Assembly (NCBI RefSeq): GCF_008704855.1
Contig: NZ_CP023691.1
Coordinates: forward strand, 7,874,001 to 7,938,000
Direction of reading: 5' to 3'
DNA length: 64,000 nucleotides
From: Streptomyces platensis
GTDB taxonomy: Bacteria; Actinomycetota; Actinomycetes; Streptomycetales; Streptomycetaceae
Shown: piece after piece, positions 1-7,468 of the stretch
Numbering within the stretch: the first letter of the stretch is position 1
Layout: each line of letters opens with the position of its first letter
The notes under the pieces: generated by a model
The model's database searches: none
The model's input: only the letters and a program-made list of their open reading frames with translations
What the model was told of the DNA's origin: nothing
Made by a program: the position numbers and the translations under genes

Positions 1-309
1 GATCTCGTCGGGGTCGGTGAACGAGAGGATGGACAGCGTCTTGGCGGTGGGCATCGGCAGCCGGGACAGATCGTCGTCGGTGATCGGCACGATGGTGTCG
101 TCGCCCGGCGCCTGGTAGCCCTTGCCGACTTCCTCGTTCGGGACTTCCTCGCCGTCCAGTTCACAGATCTTCCGGTACTGGATCTGCGCGCCGTCCTTCT
201 CGTGGATGCGCACGAAGGACACCGACGAGGTGCGGTCGGTGGCGCTGTAGGTCTTCACGGGGATGGTGACCAGACCGAACGATATGGACCCATTCCATAT
301 AGAACGCAT
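1..309 (-). CDS. ku: Ku protein, N-terminal part (cut by window edge)
   Basis: Bacterial Ku binds DNA double-strand ends and recruits LigD in non-homologous end joining. The 103 visible codons begin MRSIWNGSISFGLVTIPVK and continue through a Ku-type beta-barrel start (TYSATDRTSSVSFVRIHEKD, then a CELDG stretch). The reading frame runs off the left edge, so the C-terminal two thirds are not visible. The ATG at 309 is preceded on the minus strand by AAGGGA at 315-320, a usable ribosome binding site. It is divergent from the LigD polymerase-domain gene, with only 30 bp between the two start codons, as expected for a paired end-joining module. Confidence 0.95.
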   Translation of the reverse strand, partial: MRSIWNGSISFGLVTIPVKTYSATDRTSSVSFVRIHEKDGAQIQYRKICELDGEEVPNEEVGKGYQAPGDDTIVPITDDDLSRLPMPTAKTLSILSFTDPDEI

Positions 310-327
310 ATTTCATCCCTTGTGTGG

Positions 328-333
328 GATTCT
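328..333 (+). promoter_or_regulatory. candidate -10 box for leaderless ligD
   Basis: GATTCT lies six bases before the ligD ATG, and no ribosome binding site precedes that ATG. This spacing fits an actinobacterial leaderless transcript. The box is inferred from position and weak consensus only. Confidence 0.3.
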
Positions 334-339
334 CATCGT

Positions 340-1317
340 ATGTCGCCGATCACCGTCGTGGAGGGGCGGCGCCTCTCGCTGACCAACCTGGACAAGGTCC
401 TCTATCCCGAGACCGGCACCACCAAGGGTGAGGTGCTGCACTACTGCACCACCACCGCGGGCCCGCTGCTCGCCCACCTCCACGACCGGCCGCTCTCCTT
501 CCTGCGCTACCCCGACGGGCCGGACGGCCAGCGCTTCTTCACCAAGAACGTTCCGCCCGGCACGCCCTCCTGGGTGACGACGTGCGAGGTCCCCCATTCG
601 AGGTCGGGGCCCACCCGGCAGGTGCTGCTCCAGGACCTGCCCGCGCTCGTCTGGGCCGCCAACCTGGTCGTCGAACTGCACACCCCGCAGTGGACCCGGC
701 AGGCGCCGGGCATCGCCGACCGGCTCGTCTTCGACCTCGACCCCGGCGCCCCGGCCACCATCGTGGAGTGCTGCACCGCGGCACAGTGGCTGCACGACCG
801 GCTGGCCGCCGACGGCCTCGATGTCTACGCCAAGACCAGCGGCTCCAAGGGCCTGCACCTCATCGTGCCCGTCGAGCCCACGCCGTCCGAGCGGACCACC
901 GCCTACGCCAGAAGCCTCGCCGTCGAGGCCGCGGCGGCCCTCCCGGACCTGGTCGTGCACAAGATGACCAAGGCGCTGCGCCCCGGCAAGGTCTTCATCG
1001 ACTTCTCCCAGAACGCCGCCGCCAAGACCACCGCGGTCGCCTACACCCTGCGCGCCCGTGCCACCCCCACCGTCTCCGCCCCGGTCACCTGGGACGAGAT
1101 CGCCGGATGCACTGAGCCGCGGCAACTCACCTTTCTCTTCGACGAGATCGAGCCCCGCTGTGCCCGGTACGGCGATCTGCTCGCCCCGCTCCTCGACCCG
1201 GACCGCGCCCGCCCGCTGCCCGCCGCCGCGTCCCGTCGGCCGGGAACGGCCCGGGGTGAGCCCCGGGCCGGTGGCGGGCCGGCCGGCCGCTCACACCGCG
1301 TGCGGCCGTGGCCATGA
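340..1317 (+). CDS. ligD: LigD polymerase-domain protein (NHEJ primase/polymerase)
   Basis: Stand-alone polymerase domain of the LigD type (archaeo-eukaryotic primase fold), which fills gaps and adds nucleotides at DNA ends held by Ku. It is 325 residues, the usual size for this domain alone; there is no ligase or 3'-phosphoesterase domain. Visible motifs are LSFLRYPDG (about 52-60), FTKNVPPG (67-74), the metal-binding pair in LVFDLDPG (D132 and D134), GSKGLHL and KVFIDFSQN. The ATG at 340 is chosen because homology starts there (SPITVVEGRRLSLTNLDKV); a longer upstream reading would overlap ku. The last 27 bases overlap a gene on the opposite strand. The ligase is presumably encoded elsewhere. 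Confidence 0.93.
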   Translation: MSPITVVEGRRLSLTNLDKVLYPETGTTKGEVLHYCTTTAGPLLAHLHDRPLSFLRYPDGPDGQRFFTKNVPPGTPSWVTTCEVPHSRSGPTRQVLLQDLPALVWAANLVVELHTPQWTRQAPGIADRLVFDLDPGAPATIVECCTAAQWLHDRLAADGLDVYAKTSGSKGLHLIVPVEPTPSERTTAYARSLAVEAAAALPDLVVHKMTKALRPGKVFIDFSQNAAAKTTAVAYTLRARATPTVSAPVTWDEIAGCTEPRQLTFLFDEIEPRCARYGDLLAPLLDPDRARPLPAAASRRPGTARGEPRAGGGPAGRSHRVRPWP

Positions 1318-1719
1318 CGCGCGTGCGGCGGTCCCGAGCCAGTTGATGACGGCACCGGCCGTGGTGTCGCCCAGGGCCGCGATCTGCGCCAGAGCGGCCA
1401 GGTCCCCGTCCGTCGGAGCCACACCGGCCGCGGTCAGCGCCGCCTGGAGGTCCTGCCGCCGGCGATCGGGCAGGGCCACCGGCCCCTGCCGCTGCTCCTC
1501 GGGGCGCGGGGGCAGGAACGGGCGGTCCTGCGGCTGCCGGGGGCCGAAGGAAAGCCGGTCCTCAGGGCGCGGCGGCGGCAGCACATGGTCCACACGGGAC
1601 GGGGGCGGCGCCCCCTGCGGATCCATGGGCGCGCCGAGGCGTTCCTCGGGGCGCGGGGGAGCGAGCACATAATCCGGCGTCACGCCGTACGGCGGGGGAG
1701 TGGGGCGAAAGTGCGCCAT
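1291..1719 (-). CDS. hypothetical proline-rich protein
   Basis: 142 residues with no recognised function. The N-terminal half is Pro/Arg/Glu rich with repeated PPRPEER/PPRPED motifs (about residues 20-25, 49-54 and 71-75), probably disordered. The C-terminal half is a compact helical segment (DLQAALTAAGVAPTDGDLAALAQIAAL, shown in part) ending in a W-containing tail. The start at 1719 has a clear GGAGG six bases upstream. It is convergent with ligD and overlaps its 3' end by 27 bp. No signal peptide or membrane segment. Confidence 0.65.
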   Translation of the reverse strand: MAHFRPTPPPYGVTPDYVLAPPRPEERLGAPMDPQGAPPPSRVDHVLPPPRPEDRLSFGPRQPQDRPFLPPRPEEQRQGPVALPDRRRQDLQAALTAAGVAPTDGDLAALAQIAALGDTTAGAVINWLGTAARASWPRPHAV

Positions 1720-2204
1720 GGGGCCTCCACAACTCACGGTCCGAAGAATCCAAGGGATTCGGAGAATGCGGCTGTCACTTCTCCGGAAGCCGGGCGGCGC
1801 CTGTTCGGTTGCGCACGGTGCGTGAGTTCACCCGATGGGCTCAAGGGCTGCCGCCGTCCTCGTCTCGTTCGACCTCCGCACCGCCGTGGCGGTCGTTCAT
1901 CACCCGGACTTCGCCGCTGCGGCCCATCGGCTGGCCGAACTGCTCGCCCCCGGCGGCCGCGGGACCGGCCCCGCCGCGCCGAAAGCATTCAACTCGCCGA
2001 CAGCGCACGGCCCTTGGCGAACCGGCGGCATTTTCTGGTGAATTCGGTGATTGCCACGGGGCGGACACATAACTCTCCCCAGGTGTTCACACTGTGGTGA
2101 TTACTGCGATGGAAAGCTGTTAACGGCCGCTCCCAACGGCCGGTGCCGGTCGTGCCCCACATTTTCACGACTCGGCGCCACAATTCGGGGAGAGGACACC
2201 CCTC
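1720..2204. other. 485-bp stretch without a supported gene
   Basis: Several short frames cross this stretch, but none has a ribosome binding site or recognisable protein. A plus frame at about 1835-2041 has a protein-like start and may be a decayed fragment, but this is weak. The last ~150 bp, less GC-rich, must hold the promoter of the secreted endonuclease gene that follows. Confidence 0.4.
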
Positions 2205-3086
2205 GTGGACAACAAACGCGTGACCCGTCGCGCCCGTATCGCGCTGGCGCTCGCCGGTGGCACGGCATTGACGGCGGTGGTCGCACAAATTCCGGCGAAT
2301 GCGACGGCCGGTCAGGCCGCACCGCACCGGGCCGCTGCCGCATCCGCAGCTCAGCATGCGTCCCGGTCCGCCGGCACGGCTGACGGTACGTCGTATGACG
2401 ACACGTACTACAAGGACGCCGAGGGCAAGACCGGCCAGGCACTCAAGGACGCGCTGCACCGGATCATCAGCACCACTCAGACCGGAAAGCTGACGTACGA
2501 CCAGGTCTGGGACGCCCTCAAGGAAACCGACCAGGACCCGGACAACAGCGGAAATGTCATTCTGCTGTACACCGGCCGTTCGCAGAGCAAGGACGCCAAC
2601 GGCGGCAACCCGGACGACTGGAATCGTGAGCACGTCTGGGCGAAGTCGCACGGTGACTTCGGTACCGATACCGGCCCCGGTACCGATATCCACCATTTGC
2701 GCCCGGAGGATGTGTCCGTCAACAGCATCCGCGGCAACAAGGACTTCGACAACGGCGGCACGAAGGTCGACGAGGCGCCCGGCAACTTCAGCGACGACGA
2801 TTCCTTCGAGCCCCGGGACGCGGTCAAGGGCGATGTCGCCCGCATGATCCTGTACATGGCCGTCCGCTATGACGGGGGCGACGGATTCCCCGATCTGGAG
2901 CCCAATGACAACGTCGACAACGGCACCCAGCCGCATATCGGCCGGCTTTCCGTCCTCAAGAAGTGGAGCGAGCAGGACCCGCCGGACACCTTCGAAAAGC
3001 ACCGCAACCAGGTGATATTCGACAAGTACCAGCACAACAGGAACCCGTTCATCGACCACCCCGAATGGGTCGGCAAGATCTGGTAG
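2205..3086 (+). CDS. secreted endonuclease I (EndA/NucM family)
   Basis: Extracellular non-specific nuclease of the endonuclease I family (beta-beta-alpha-metal fold), probably for nutrient scavenging or clearing extracellular DNA. 293 residues. An Arg-rich N-terminus and hydrophobic core (about 11-28) ending near an alanine-rich stretch indicate a secretion signal. The catalytic signature NREHVW is at about 140-145, followed by DIHHLRPEDVSVNSIRGNKDF, which carries the conserved HLRP/N..R/GN..F residues of the family. The GTG at 2205 is the start, with a GA-rich GGGGAGAGG upstream. A strong terminator hairpin follows at 3094-3128, so it is likely transcribed alone. Confidence 0.92.
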   Translation: MDNKRVTRRARIALALAGGTALTAVVAQIPANATAGQAAPHRAAAASAAQHASRSAGTADGTSYDDTYYKDAEGKTGQALKDALHRIISTTQTGKLTYDQVWDALKETDQDPDNSGNVILLYTGRSQSKDANGGNPDDWNREHVWAKSHGDFGTDTGPGTDIHHLRPEDVSVNSIRGNKDFDNGGTKVDEAPGNFSDDDSFEPRDAVKGDVARMILYMAVRYDGGDGFPDLEPNDNVDNGTQPHIGRLSVLKKWSEQDPPDTFEKHRNQVIFDKYQHNRNPFIDHPEWVGKIW

Positions 3087-3093
3087 CCCTTCC

Positions 3094-3128
3094 GGCCGGG
3101 CCCGGCGGTCATGTCGCCGGGCCCGGCC
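3094..3128. terminator. terminator hairpin after endonuclease gene
   Basis: A perfect 14-bp inverted repeat (GGCCGGGCCCGGCG, 7-nt loop) starts 8 bases after the stop codon. No U-tract follows, as usual in Streptomyces. Confidence 0.75.
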
Positions 3129-3201
3129 CACCGCCTACGGCAGTCGGGGCGCCCGCGCATCGGATGGAGTAGGCCAACCAGCGCGCGGCCGCGGTCGTTT
3201 C

Positions 3202-3207
3202 TAGCGT
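3202..3207 (+). promoter_or_regulatory. -10 box TAGCGT for a leaderless transcript
   Basis: TAGCGT is followed by 7 bases and then ATG at 3215, with no ribosome binding site. This is the common layout of leaderless Streptomyces genes. No clear -35 box was seen. Confidence 0.5.
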
Positions 3208-3214
3208 GGGCCAC

Positions 3215-4471
3215 ATGTCTAGCGTGAGTTGGGCCTCCGTCAGAGTCGCTACCGCCGCCACCGTTTGTGCCGCGGGCCTGTGGGCCGCGCCCGGTCAGGC
3301 AGCCGCCGATGGCCCGCACGGCATCGACGACCTGCGGCCCGCGGCGCACACGGCCGAACCCGCCGAGGCCGAGAGCCGGCTGGACGGGCGCGGAGTGCAG
3401 TTCCGGCCCCGGCCGGACGTGCCCGAGCTGCCGGAGGTCACCGCCCTGTCGTGGATGGTGACGGACCTGGCGAGCGGCAAGGTCCTCGCGGCCAAGGACG
3501 TCCACCGGCCGCTGCCACCCGCCAGCACCCTCAAGACGCTCTTCGCCCTGACGGTGCTGCCGAAGTTCTCCCAGGGCGAGGTGCACACGGTCTCCCTGGA
3601 GGACCTGGCCGGGATCGAGTCGGGCAGCTCCCTGGCCGGCCTCAGGGAGGACATGCCCTACCAGGTCGCCGACCTGTGGCGTGGCGTGTTCCTCAGCTCG
3701 GGCAGCGATGCGGTGCACACCCTGGCCAGCATGAACGGCGGCTGGCGCAAGACGATCGACGATATGCAGGAGACCGCCCGCCGCCTCGGCGCCCGCGACA
3801 CCCGGGTGGCGTCCGCGGACGGCTTCGACACACCGGGACAGGTCTCGTCCGCCTACGATCTGACGCTCTTCGGGCAGGCCGGGCTGACCAACGCGGACTT
3901 CGCCCACTTCGCCTCGACGAAGCGGGCCCAACTCCCGCAGGAGGGCGGCCCGGACTCGTTCACCATCCAGAACACCAACCGGCTGCTGGTCGGCTCACAC
4001 GGCGTCAGACCGTACGACGGCCTGATCGGGGTGAAGAACGGCTATACGACCCATGCCGGCAACACCCTGATCGCCGCCGCCCGGCGCGACGGCCGGACGC
4101 TGCTGGTCACCCTCATGAATCCGCAGTCCGGCGGCCGGAACGCCGTCTACGAGGAGACCCGCGCCCTGCTGGACTGGGGCTTCGAGGCGGCTCCCCGGGC
4201 CGCGGCCGTCGGCGTGCTCCCCGCCATGGAGCGCGATGAGCTCACCGGTGAACCGCGGCCCGTCGCCCACCGGCCGCGGCCGGTGCCGCTGCACAAGGCC
4301 GGGATTGCGGCGCAGACGGACGGCGTGCTGTTCACGCGGAACTGGTGGTTCCTGTCCGCGGCCGGCGCCGTCGCGGTCATCGGCGCCGCCGGGCTCGGCA
4401 CCGTGCTGTGGCGGCGCCGGCGCACCGCGAACGCGAGCGGGGAGAGCGAGTCCGGGTCCGGGTCCGTCTGA
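3215..4471 (+). CDS. D-alanyl-D-alanine carboxypeptidase (peptidase S11)
   Basis: Trims the terminal D-Ala of peptidoglycan pentapeptides. 418 residues from ATG 3215 (a GTG at 3206 would add three). Layout: signal peptide (about 1-30), a spacer, the S11 transpeptidase fold, then a C-terminal membrane segment (about 373-396) followed by an Arg-rich tail, so the enzyme is membrane-anchored facing outwards. The nucleophile motif STLK is at about 104-107. The second motif reads SGS (about 162-164) rather than SxN, and the third reads KNG (about 274-276) rather than KTG; both are deviations from the textbook motifs. It has its own leaderless promoter. Confidence 0.9.
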   Translation: MSSVSWASVRVATAATVCAAGLWAAPGQAAADGPHGIDDLRPAAHTAEPAEAESRLDGRGVQFRPRPDVPELPEVTALSWMVTDLASGKVLAAKDVHRPLPPASTLKTLFALTVLPKFSQGEVHTVSLEDLAGIESGSSLAGLREDMPYQVADLWRGVFLSSGSDAVHTLASMNGGWRKTIDDMQETARRLGARDTRVASADGFDTPGQVSSAYDLTLFGQAGLTNADFAHFASTKRAQLPQEGGPDSFTIQNTNRLLVGSHGVRPYDGLIGVKNGYTTHAGNTLIAAARRDGRTLLVTLMNPQSGGRNAVYEETRALLDWGFEAAPRAAAVGVLPAMERDELTGEPRPVAHRPRPVPLHKAGIAAQTDGVLFTRNWWFLSAAGAVAVIGAAGLGTVLWRRRRTANASGESESGSGSV

Positions 4472-4638
4472 GGCCGTCCCCTGCCGCCGGCTGTCGTACA
4501 TCCATCCGATCGGTCAGGAAGACGGAGGACAGCCGATGGCCTTGCCCGGTGAAGGGCGACGCGTCAGCCACGGTTGTGCGGCCTGCCGGGCGTTGCTCGG
4601 TGTAGCGTCCTGATCAGCTGTCGTGGTTCCGAAGTGCC

Positions 4639-4667
4639 GGACGCCCGTGTCGCCTTCACGGGCGTCC
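4639..4667 (+). promoter_or_regulatory. hairpin in presumed 5' leader of cold-shock gene
   Basis: GGACGCCCGTG and CACGGGCGTCC form a perfect 11-bp stem with a 7-nt loop, ending 95 bp before the csp start codon. A TAGCGT (4603-4608) upstream could be the promoter -10, which would put the hairpin inside a long 5' leader. It could instead be a terminator for the preceding gene. Confidence 0.45.
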
Positions 4668-4762
4668 TTGCTGTGTAGCGCGTCTCCGGGCCAGGGCGAT
4701 CACCTCCGGGTTCCGCAGCACGCGGAAGCCGATTCGAGCCCATTGAACGAAGGAGACGGAAT

Positions 4763-4966
4763 ATGGCTTCAGGCACCGTGAAGTGGTTCAACTCGGAGAA
4801 GGGCTTCGGTTTCATCGCCCAGGACGGCGGCGGCGCCGACGTCTTCGCGCACTACTCGAACATCGACGCCACGGGCTTCCGCGAGCTCCAGGAAGGCCAG
4901 AAGGTGACCTTCGAGGTCACCCAGGGCCAGAAGGGCCCCCAGGCGGAGAAGATCCGGTTGGCGTAG
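4763..4966 (+). CDS. CspA-family cold-shock protein
   Basis: 67-residue single cold-shock domain (OB fold) that binds single-stranded RNA and DNA and acts as an RNA chaperone in the cytoplasm. It begins MASGTVKWFNSEKGFGFIAQ. The RNP1 motif KGFGFI and the RNP2 motif VFAHY are both intact, and the protein ends KIRLA as typical actinobacterial CspA proteins do. The ribosome binding site GAAGGAG precedes the ATG at 4763. A weak terminator follows. The long upstream stretch with a stable hairpin suggests post-transcriptional control. Confidence 0.97.
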   Translation: MASGTVKWFNSEKGFGFIAQDGGGADVFAHYSNIDATGFRELQEGQKVTFEVTQGQKGPQAEKIRLA

Positions 4967-4986
4967 GTCCGGGCGACTCGCCCCTC

Positions 4987-5018
4987 GGTGCCCGCTCCCG
5001 ACCCCCGGGGCGGGCACC
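4987..5018. terminator. terminator hairpin after cold-shock gene
   Basis: GGTGCCCGC pairs with GCGGGCACC across a 14-nt GC-rich loop, about 20 bases after the stop codon. Confidence 0.55.
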
Positions 5019-5114
5019 GTCGTGTGGCGCGCGGCCGGGGCGGACCACGCGGTGCTCATCCGTACGGCGTAAGCGGTGGGGCGGCGGTGGCCGCCGCCGG
5101 TTCAGGGCTGTGTT

Positions 5115-5309
5115 TCAGGGCCGCGGTGGCTGATCCGGGCCCTTCCCGCCGCCGAACTCGTCCCTGAGCTTCTCCTGGCCGGTGTCCACCTGGCCCTTGA
5201 ACTTGCCCTGGCTCTTGTCGTCGGCCATGTCGCCGGCCTTGTCGATGCCCTTGTCCGTCTGGCTTTCGTGGCCCTTCAACATGCTCTTGATCTTGTCCAT
5301 CATGGACAT
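5115..5309 (-). CDS. small hydrophilic protein, MT0933-like antitoxin family
   Basis: 64 residues, Lys/Asp/Gly rich, with the DKGIDKAGDMADDK core typical of the small actinobacterial family annotated as MT0933-like antitoxin. Database entries call it antitoxin by similarity only. No toxin gene lies next to it here, so a general stress or hydrophilin-like role is equally possible. The ATG at 5309 follows GAGGAGG at 7 nt spacing, an excellent site. Confidence 0.75.
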   Translation of the reverse strand: MSMMDKIKSMLKGHESQTDKGIDKAGDMADDKSQGKFKGQVDTGQEKLRDEFGGGKGPDQPPRP

Positions 5310-5384
5310 GATGCGTCCTCCTCACGAAGGTCCCCCACGACTCCAGCATCACCCCCTCCCAGACGATCTGCATCCGCGCACCAG

Positions 5385-5420
5385 GGGCGCCGCTGGGGCC
5401 CCGGCCGTCGGGGCGCCCCG
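5385..5420. terminator. possible terminator downstream of esterase gene
   Basis: GGGGCGCC pairs with GGCGCCCC over a 20-nt GC-rich loop, immediately after the stop of the minus-strand esterase gene. Confidence 0.4.
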
Positions 5421-5421
5421 T

Positions 5422-6447
5422 TCAGGAACCGCTCGGGACCGGGGCCTTCATCCGGTCGCTGATGAACTTGATCGAACCGGCCGCCATGCCCTTCTGGTAG
5501 TCCCAGGCGTTGTGCCGGCCGTCGGGGATGATCTGTAGGGCGGTGTGGATCGGGCCCTTGCCGTAGGTCTGCCGGAAGCGGTTGATGGGGGCGATGACCT
5601 TGCCGGACTCCCTGGAGCCGGCCTGGAAGGCGAGATAGACGTCCGGACCGCCCTTCCGCAGCAGGCCCTGGGCGAGCTTCGCCGGATCGTTGGCGTCCTT
5701 CTCCGCCTGGTGGCCCGTCCACAACGGCGAATCGGGCGCCAGATCCGGGCCGCTGGCTATCGCCGCCTTGAACTTGTCCGGGTGCTTCAGTACCGACTTC
5801 AGCCCGGCGAAGCCGCCCGAGGACGACCCCATGAAGGCCCAGCCGTCGCGGGACTTGAAGGTACGGAAGTTGGCCCGGGCCAGCTGGACGACGTCCTCGG
5901 TCAGCCAGGTCCCCATCTTCTGGCTGCCGGGTATATCGCTGGCGTCGTGATAGTGGGTGTCCGGGTTGAGCATCGGCATCACCACGAGGAACGGCAGGCT
6001 TTTGCCCGCCTCGGTCCACCGGGTGAGGTTCTCCTGCAGCTCGATATCGCCGCCGACCCAGTAATTCGTGACCCCGCCGGGTTCCTTGGGGCTGCCCAGA
6101 CCGCCCGGCAGGGCTATCAGCACCGGAAATCCGCTCTTGGCGTATTTCGGGTCGCCGTATTCCTTGGGAGCCCAGACCCAGACGCTTCCGGTGACGCCGG
6201 ATTTCTGGCCGTGCAGCGTCGCCCGCGCTATATGGGTGCCGTCGTCCAGTGTCCGGGTGATACGGAAGTCGCTCTTCGGGCCGGTCGGCATCAGGGTGTC
6301 GTCGTCGACGGGCTTGGCCCGCGCGGCGCCGTCGCCCTTCCCGCCGGCATCGAAGTCGACCGGCTGACCGGCGTCCGAGCAGCCGGCGAGCAGCACGGAG
6401 GAGACGGCGAGCGCGGCGGCGAGCACGACGGCATGGGGGCGTTTCAC
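5422..6447 (-). CDS. esterase lipoprotein (alpha/beta hydrolase, EstD/antigen 85-like)
   Basis: 341-residue putative esterase anchored outside the membrane. The N-terminus is a lipoprotein signal with lipobox LLAGC (Cys23). After a Gly/Asp-rich linker comes an alpha/beta-hydrolase fold of the esterase D/antigen 85 superfamily: VLIALPGG strand, GTWLTEDVVQLARANFRT, then the nucleophile elbow GSSSGG (middle Ser about 209), SGPDLAPDSPLW and a C-terminal PDGRHNAWDY that carries the catalytic His. The substrate is unknown. A clear paralogue lies at 46754-47740, sharing the same order of motifs. The ATG at 6447 is the first possible start of the signal peptide. Confidence 0.85.
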   Translation of the reverse strand: MKRPHAVVLAAALAVSSVLLAGCSDAGQPVDFDAGGKGDGAARAKPVDDDTLMPTGPKSDFRITRTLDDGTHIARATLHGQKSGVTGSVWVWAPKEYGDPKYAKSGFPVLIALPGGLGSPKEPGGVTNYWVGGDIELQENLTRWTEAGKSLPFLVVMPMLNPDTHYHDASDIPGSQKMGTWLTEDVVQLARANFRTFKSRDGWAFMGSSSGGFAGLKSVLKHPDKFKAAIASGPDLAPDSPLWTGHQAEKDANDPAKLAQGLLRKGGPDVYLAFQAGSRESGKVIAPINRFRQTYGKGPIHTALQIIPDGRHNAWDYQKGMAAGSIKFISDRMKAPVPSGS

Positions 6448-6643
6448 AGGGGACTCCGCGGCTGAGTGATCACGATCAAGTGCTCATAAAGAGGGAAAAG
6501 GGGGGCCGCGGGTTCCCATGCCGCGAGCCGGGCCGCGGGGCTCGTGCCACCCGTATGGAGCAGCGTCTCCCGGGCGGTTTCCACGGGGCGGTCCCCGGCT
6601 CGCTCGACGGGCACGGTCCCGTGGTCCGGCCGAGAATGCAGCG

Positions 6644-6949
6644 GTGAGCGATGAACACCGCAGTGCCGAGGACCCCGCGCCGCGCGCCGTGCCGTGTGAC
6701 GAGGAACGACGGCTCGCCAGGAAGGCGCTGGCCGGCCATGCGCGGAACGCGGACGACCTGTCGTTGTTGATGGACATGCTGGGCCTGGATCCGAGCCGTG
6801 ATCCGGACCATGAGGCGGCGTACGGCCATGAGAGGGGGCGCGACCAGGACTGTGGCGGCGGCCCGGGCAACGGGCGCGGCTCGGGACGTGAGCGGCGGCC
6901 GGAGCTGCGCCGGGACGCCCGGTCGCGATGGGGCGGGCCCCGGGCGTAA
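6644..6949 (+). CDS. hypothetical small acidic/basic protein
   Basis: 101 residues, unrecognised. The N-terminal part has a helical stretch (LARKALAGHARNADDLSLLM and DMLGLDP) resembling short conserved Streptomyces proteins; the rest is Gly/Arg/Asp rich and probably disordered. The GTG at 6644 has no ribosome binding site, but GAGAAT at 6632-6637 sits six bases before it, suggesting a leaderless transcript. The codon pattern is typical of a real gene over the first two thirds. Confidence 0.5.
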   Translation: MSDEHRSAEDPAPRAVPCDEERRLARKALAGHARNADDLSLLMDMLGLDPSRDPDHEAAYGHERGRDQDCGGGPGNGRGSGRERRPELRRDARSRWGGPRA

Positions 6950-6984
6950 CCCACGCCCCGGGCGCTCCGCCCCCCGTCCGCCCG

Positions 6985-7274
6985 CTACCGGCCGTCCGCC
7001 CGGGTCAGCCGTACGGTCACGATCTGGAACGGGCGCAGCCACATCCGCAGGGAACTTCTCGGTCTTGTGCCAGTCGACCTCGGTGCCGAGATCCAGCCGC
7101 CGCTGTCCGCGTGCCGGCGTCAGTGTCTGCACCACCCGGGAGGCGCCGAAGGTCCGGGGTGACGCGCACCGTCGCCGTCTCCCCGGACACCGCGCCGAGC
7201 ACGACCTCGTCCGCGCCCGTCAGATCGGTGACGACATTGCGGTAGAAGGCGTCCACGTCCCAGGCGTCCCACAT
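6985..7274 (-). pseudogene. decayed C-terminal remnant of a GH38 alpha-mannosidase
   Basis: Read on the minus strand, three frames together give alpha-mannosidase C-terminal sequence: WDAWDVDAFYRNVVTDL, then VVQTLTPARGQRRLDLGTEV, DWHKTEKF, and finally LRPFQIVTVRLTRADG. An extra C near 7156 breaks the first frame, the region between HKTEKF and LRPFQ is deleted, and the last piece is again out of frame. The N-terminal catalytic domain is absent. A short plus-strand frame next to it (about 7281-7378) also ends like a gene fragment, so this gap between intact genes is a small graveyard. Confidence 0.7.
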
Positions 7275-7468
7275 AGGAGGTCGCCGCGGAGCACGGCTGG
7301 CAGCCCGACCCGGACCGCACGCTCCGCCCGCTGCGCCAGGTGCACCTGATCAGGACGGCCCGGCCGGACACCCGCTGACCCGCGCCGTGATGCCCGGTGG
7401 CGGAACCGGTGACAGACTTGGCGGGCAGGCTGATCACGCTGCTACCGAGCCCGGAGGAGGCCGCGCGG

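Noticed and set aside
1835..2041. Short plus frame with a protein-like start
   Set aside because: No ribosome binding site and no homologue recognised; possibly decayed sequence.
5115..5309. Toxin-antitoxin pair
   Set aside because: Only the antitoxin-labelled protein is present; neither neighbour resembles a toxin.
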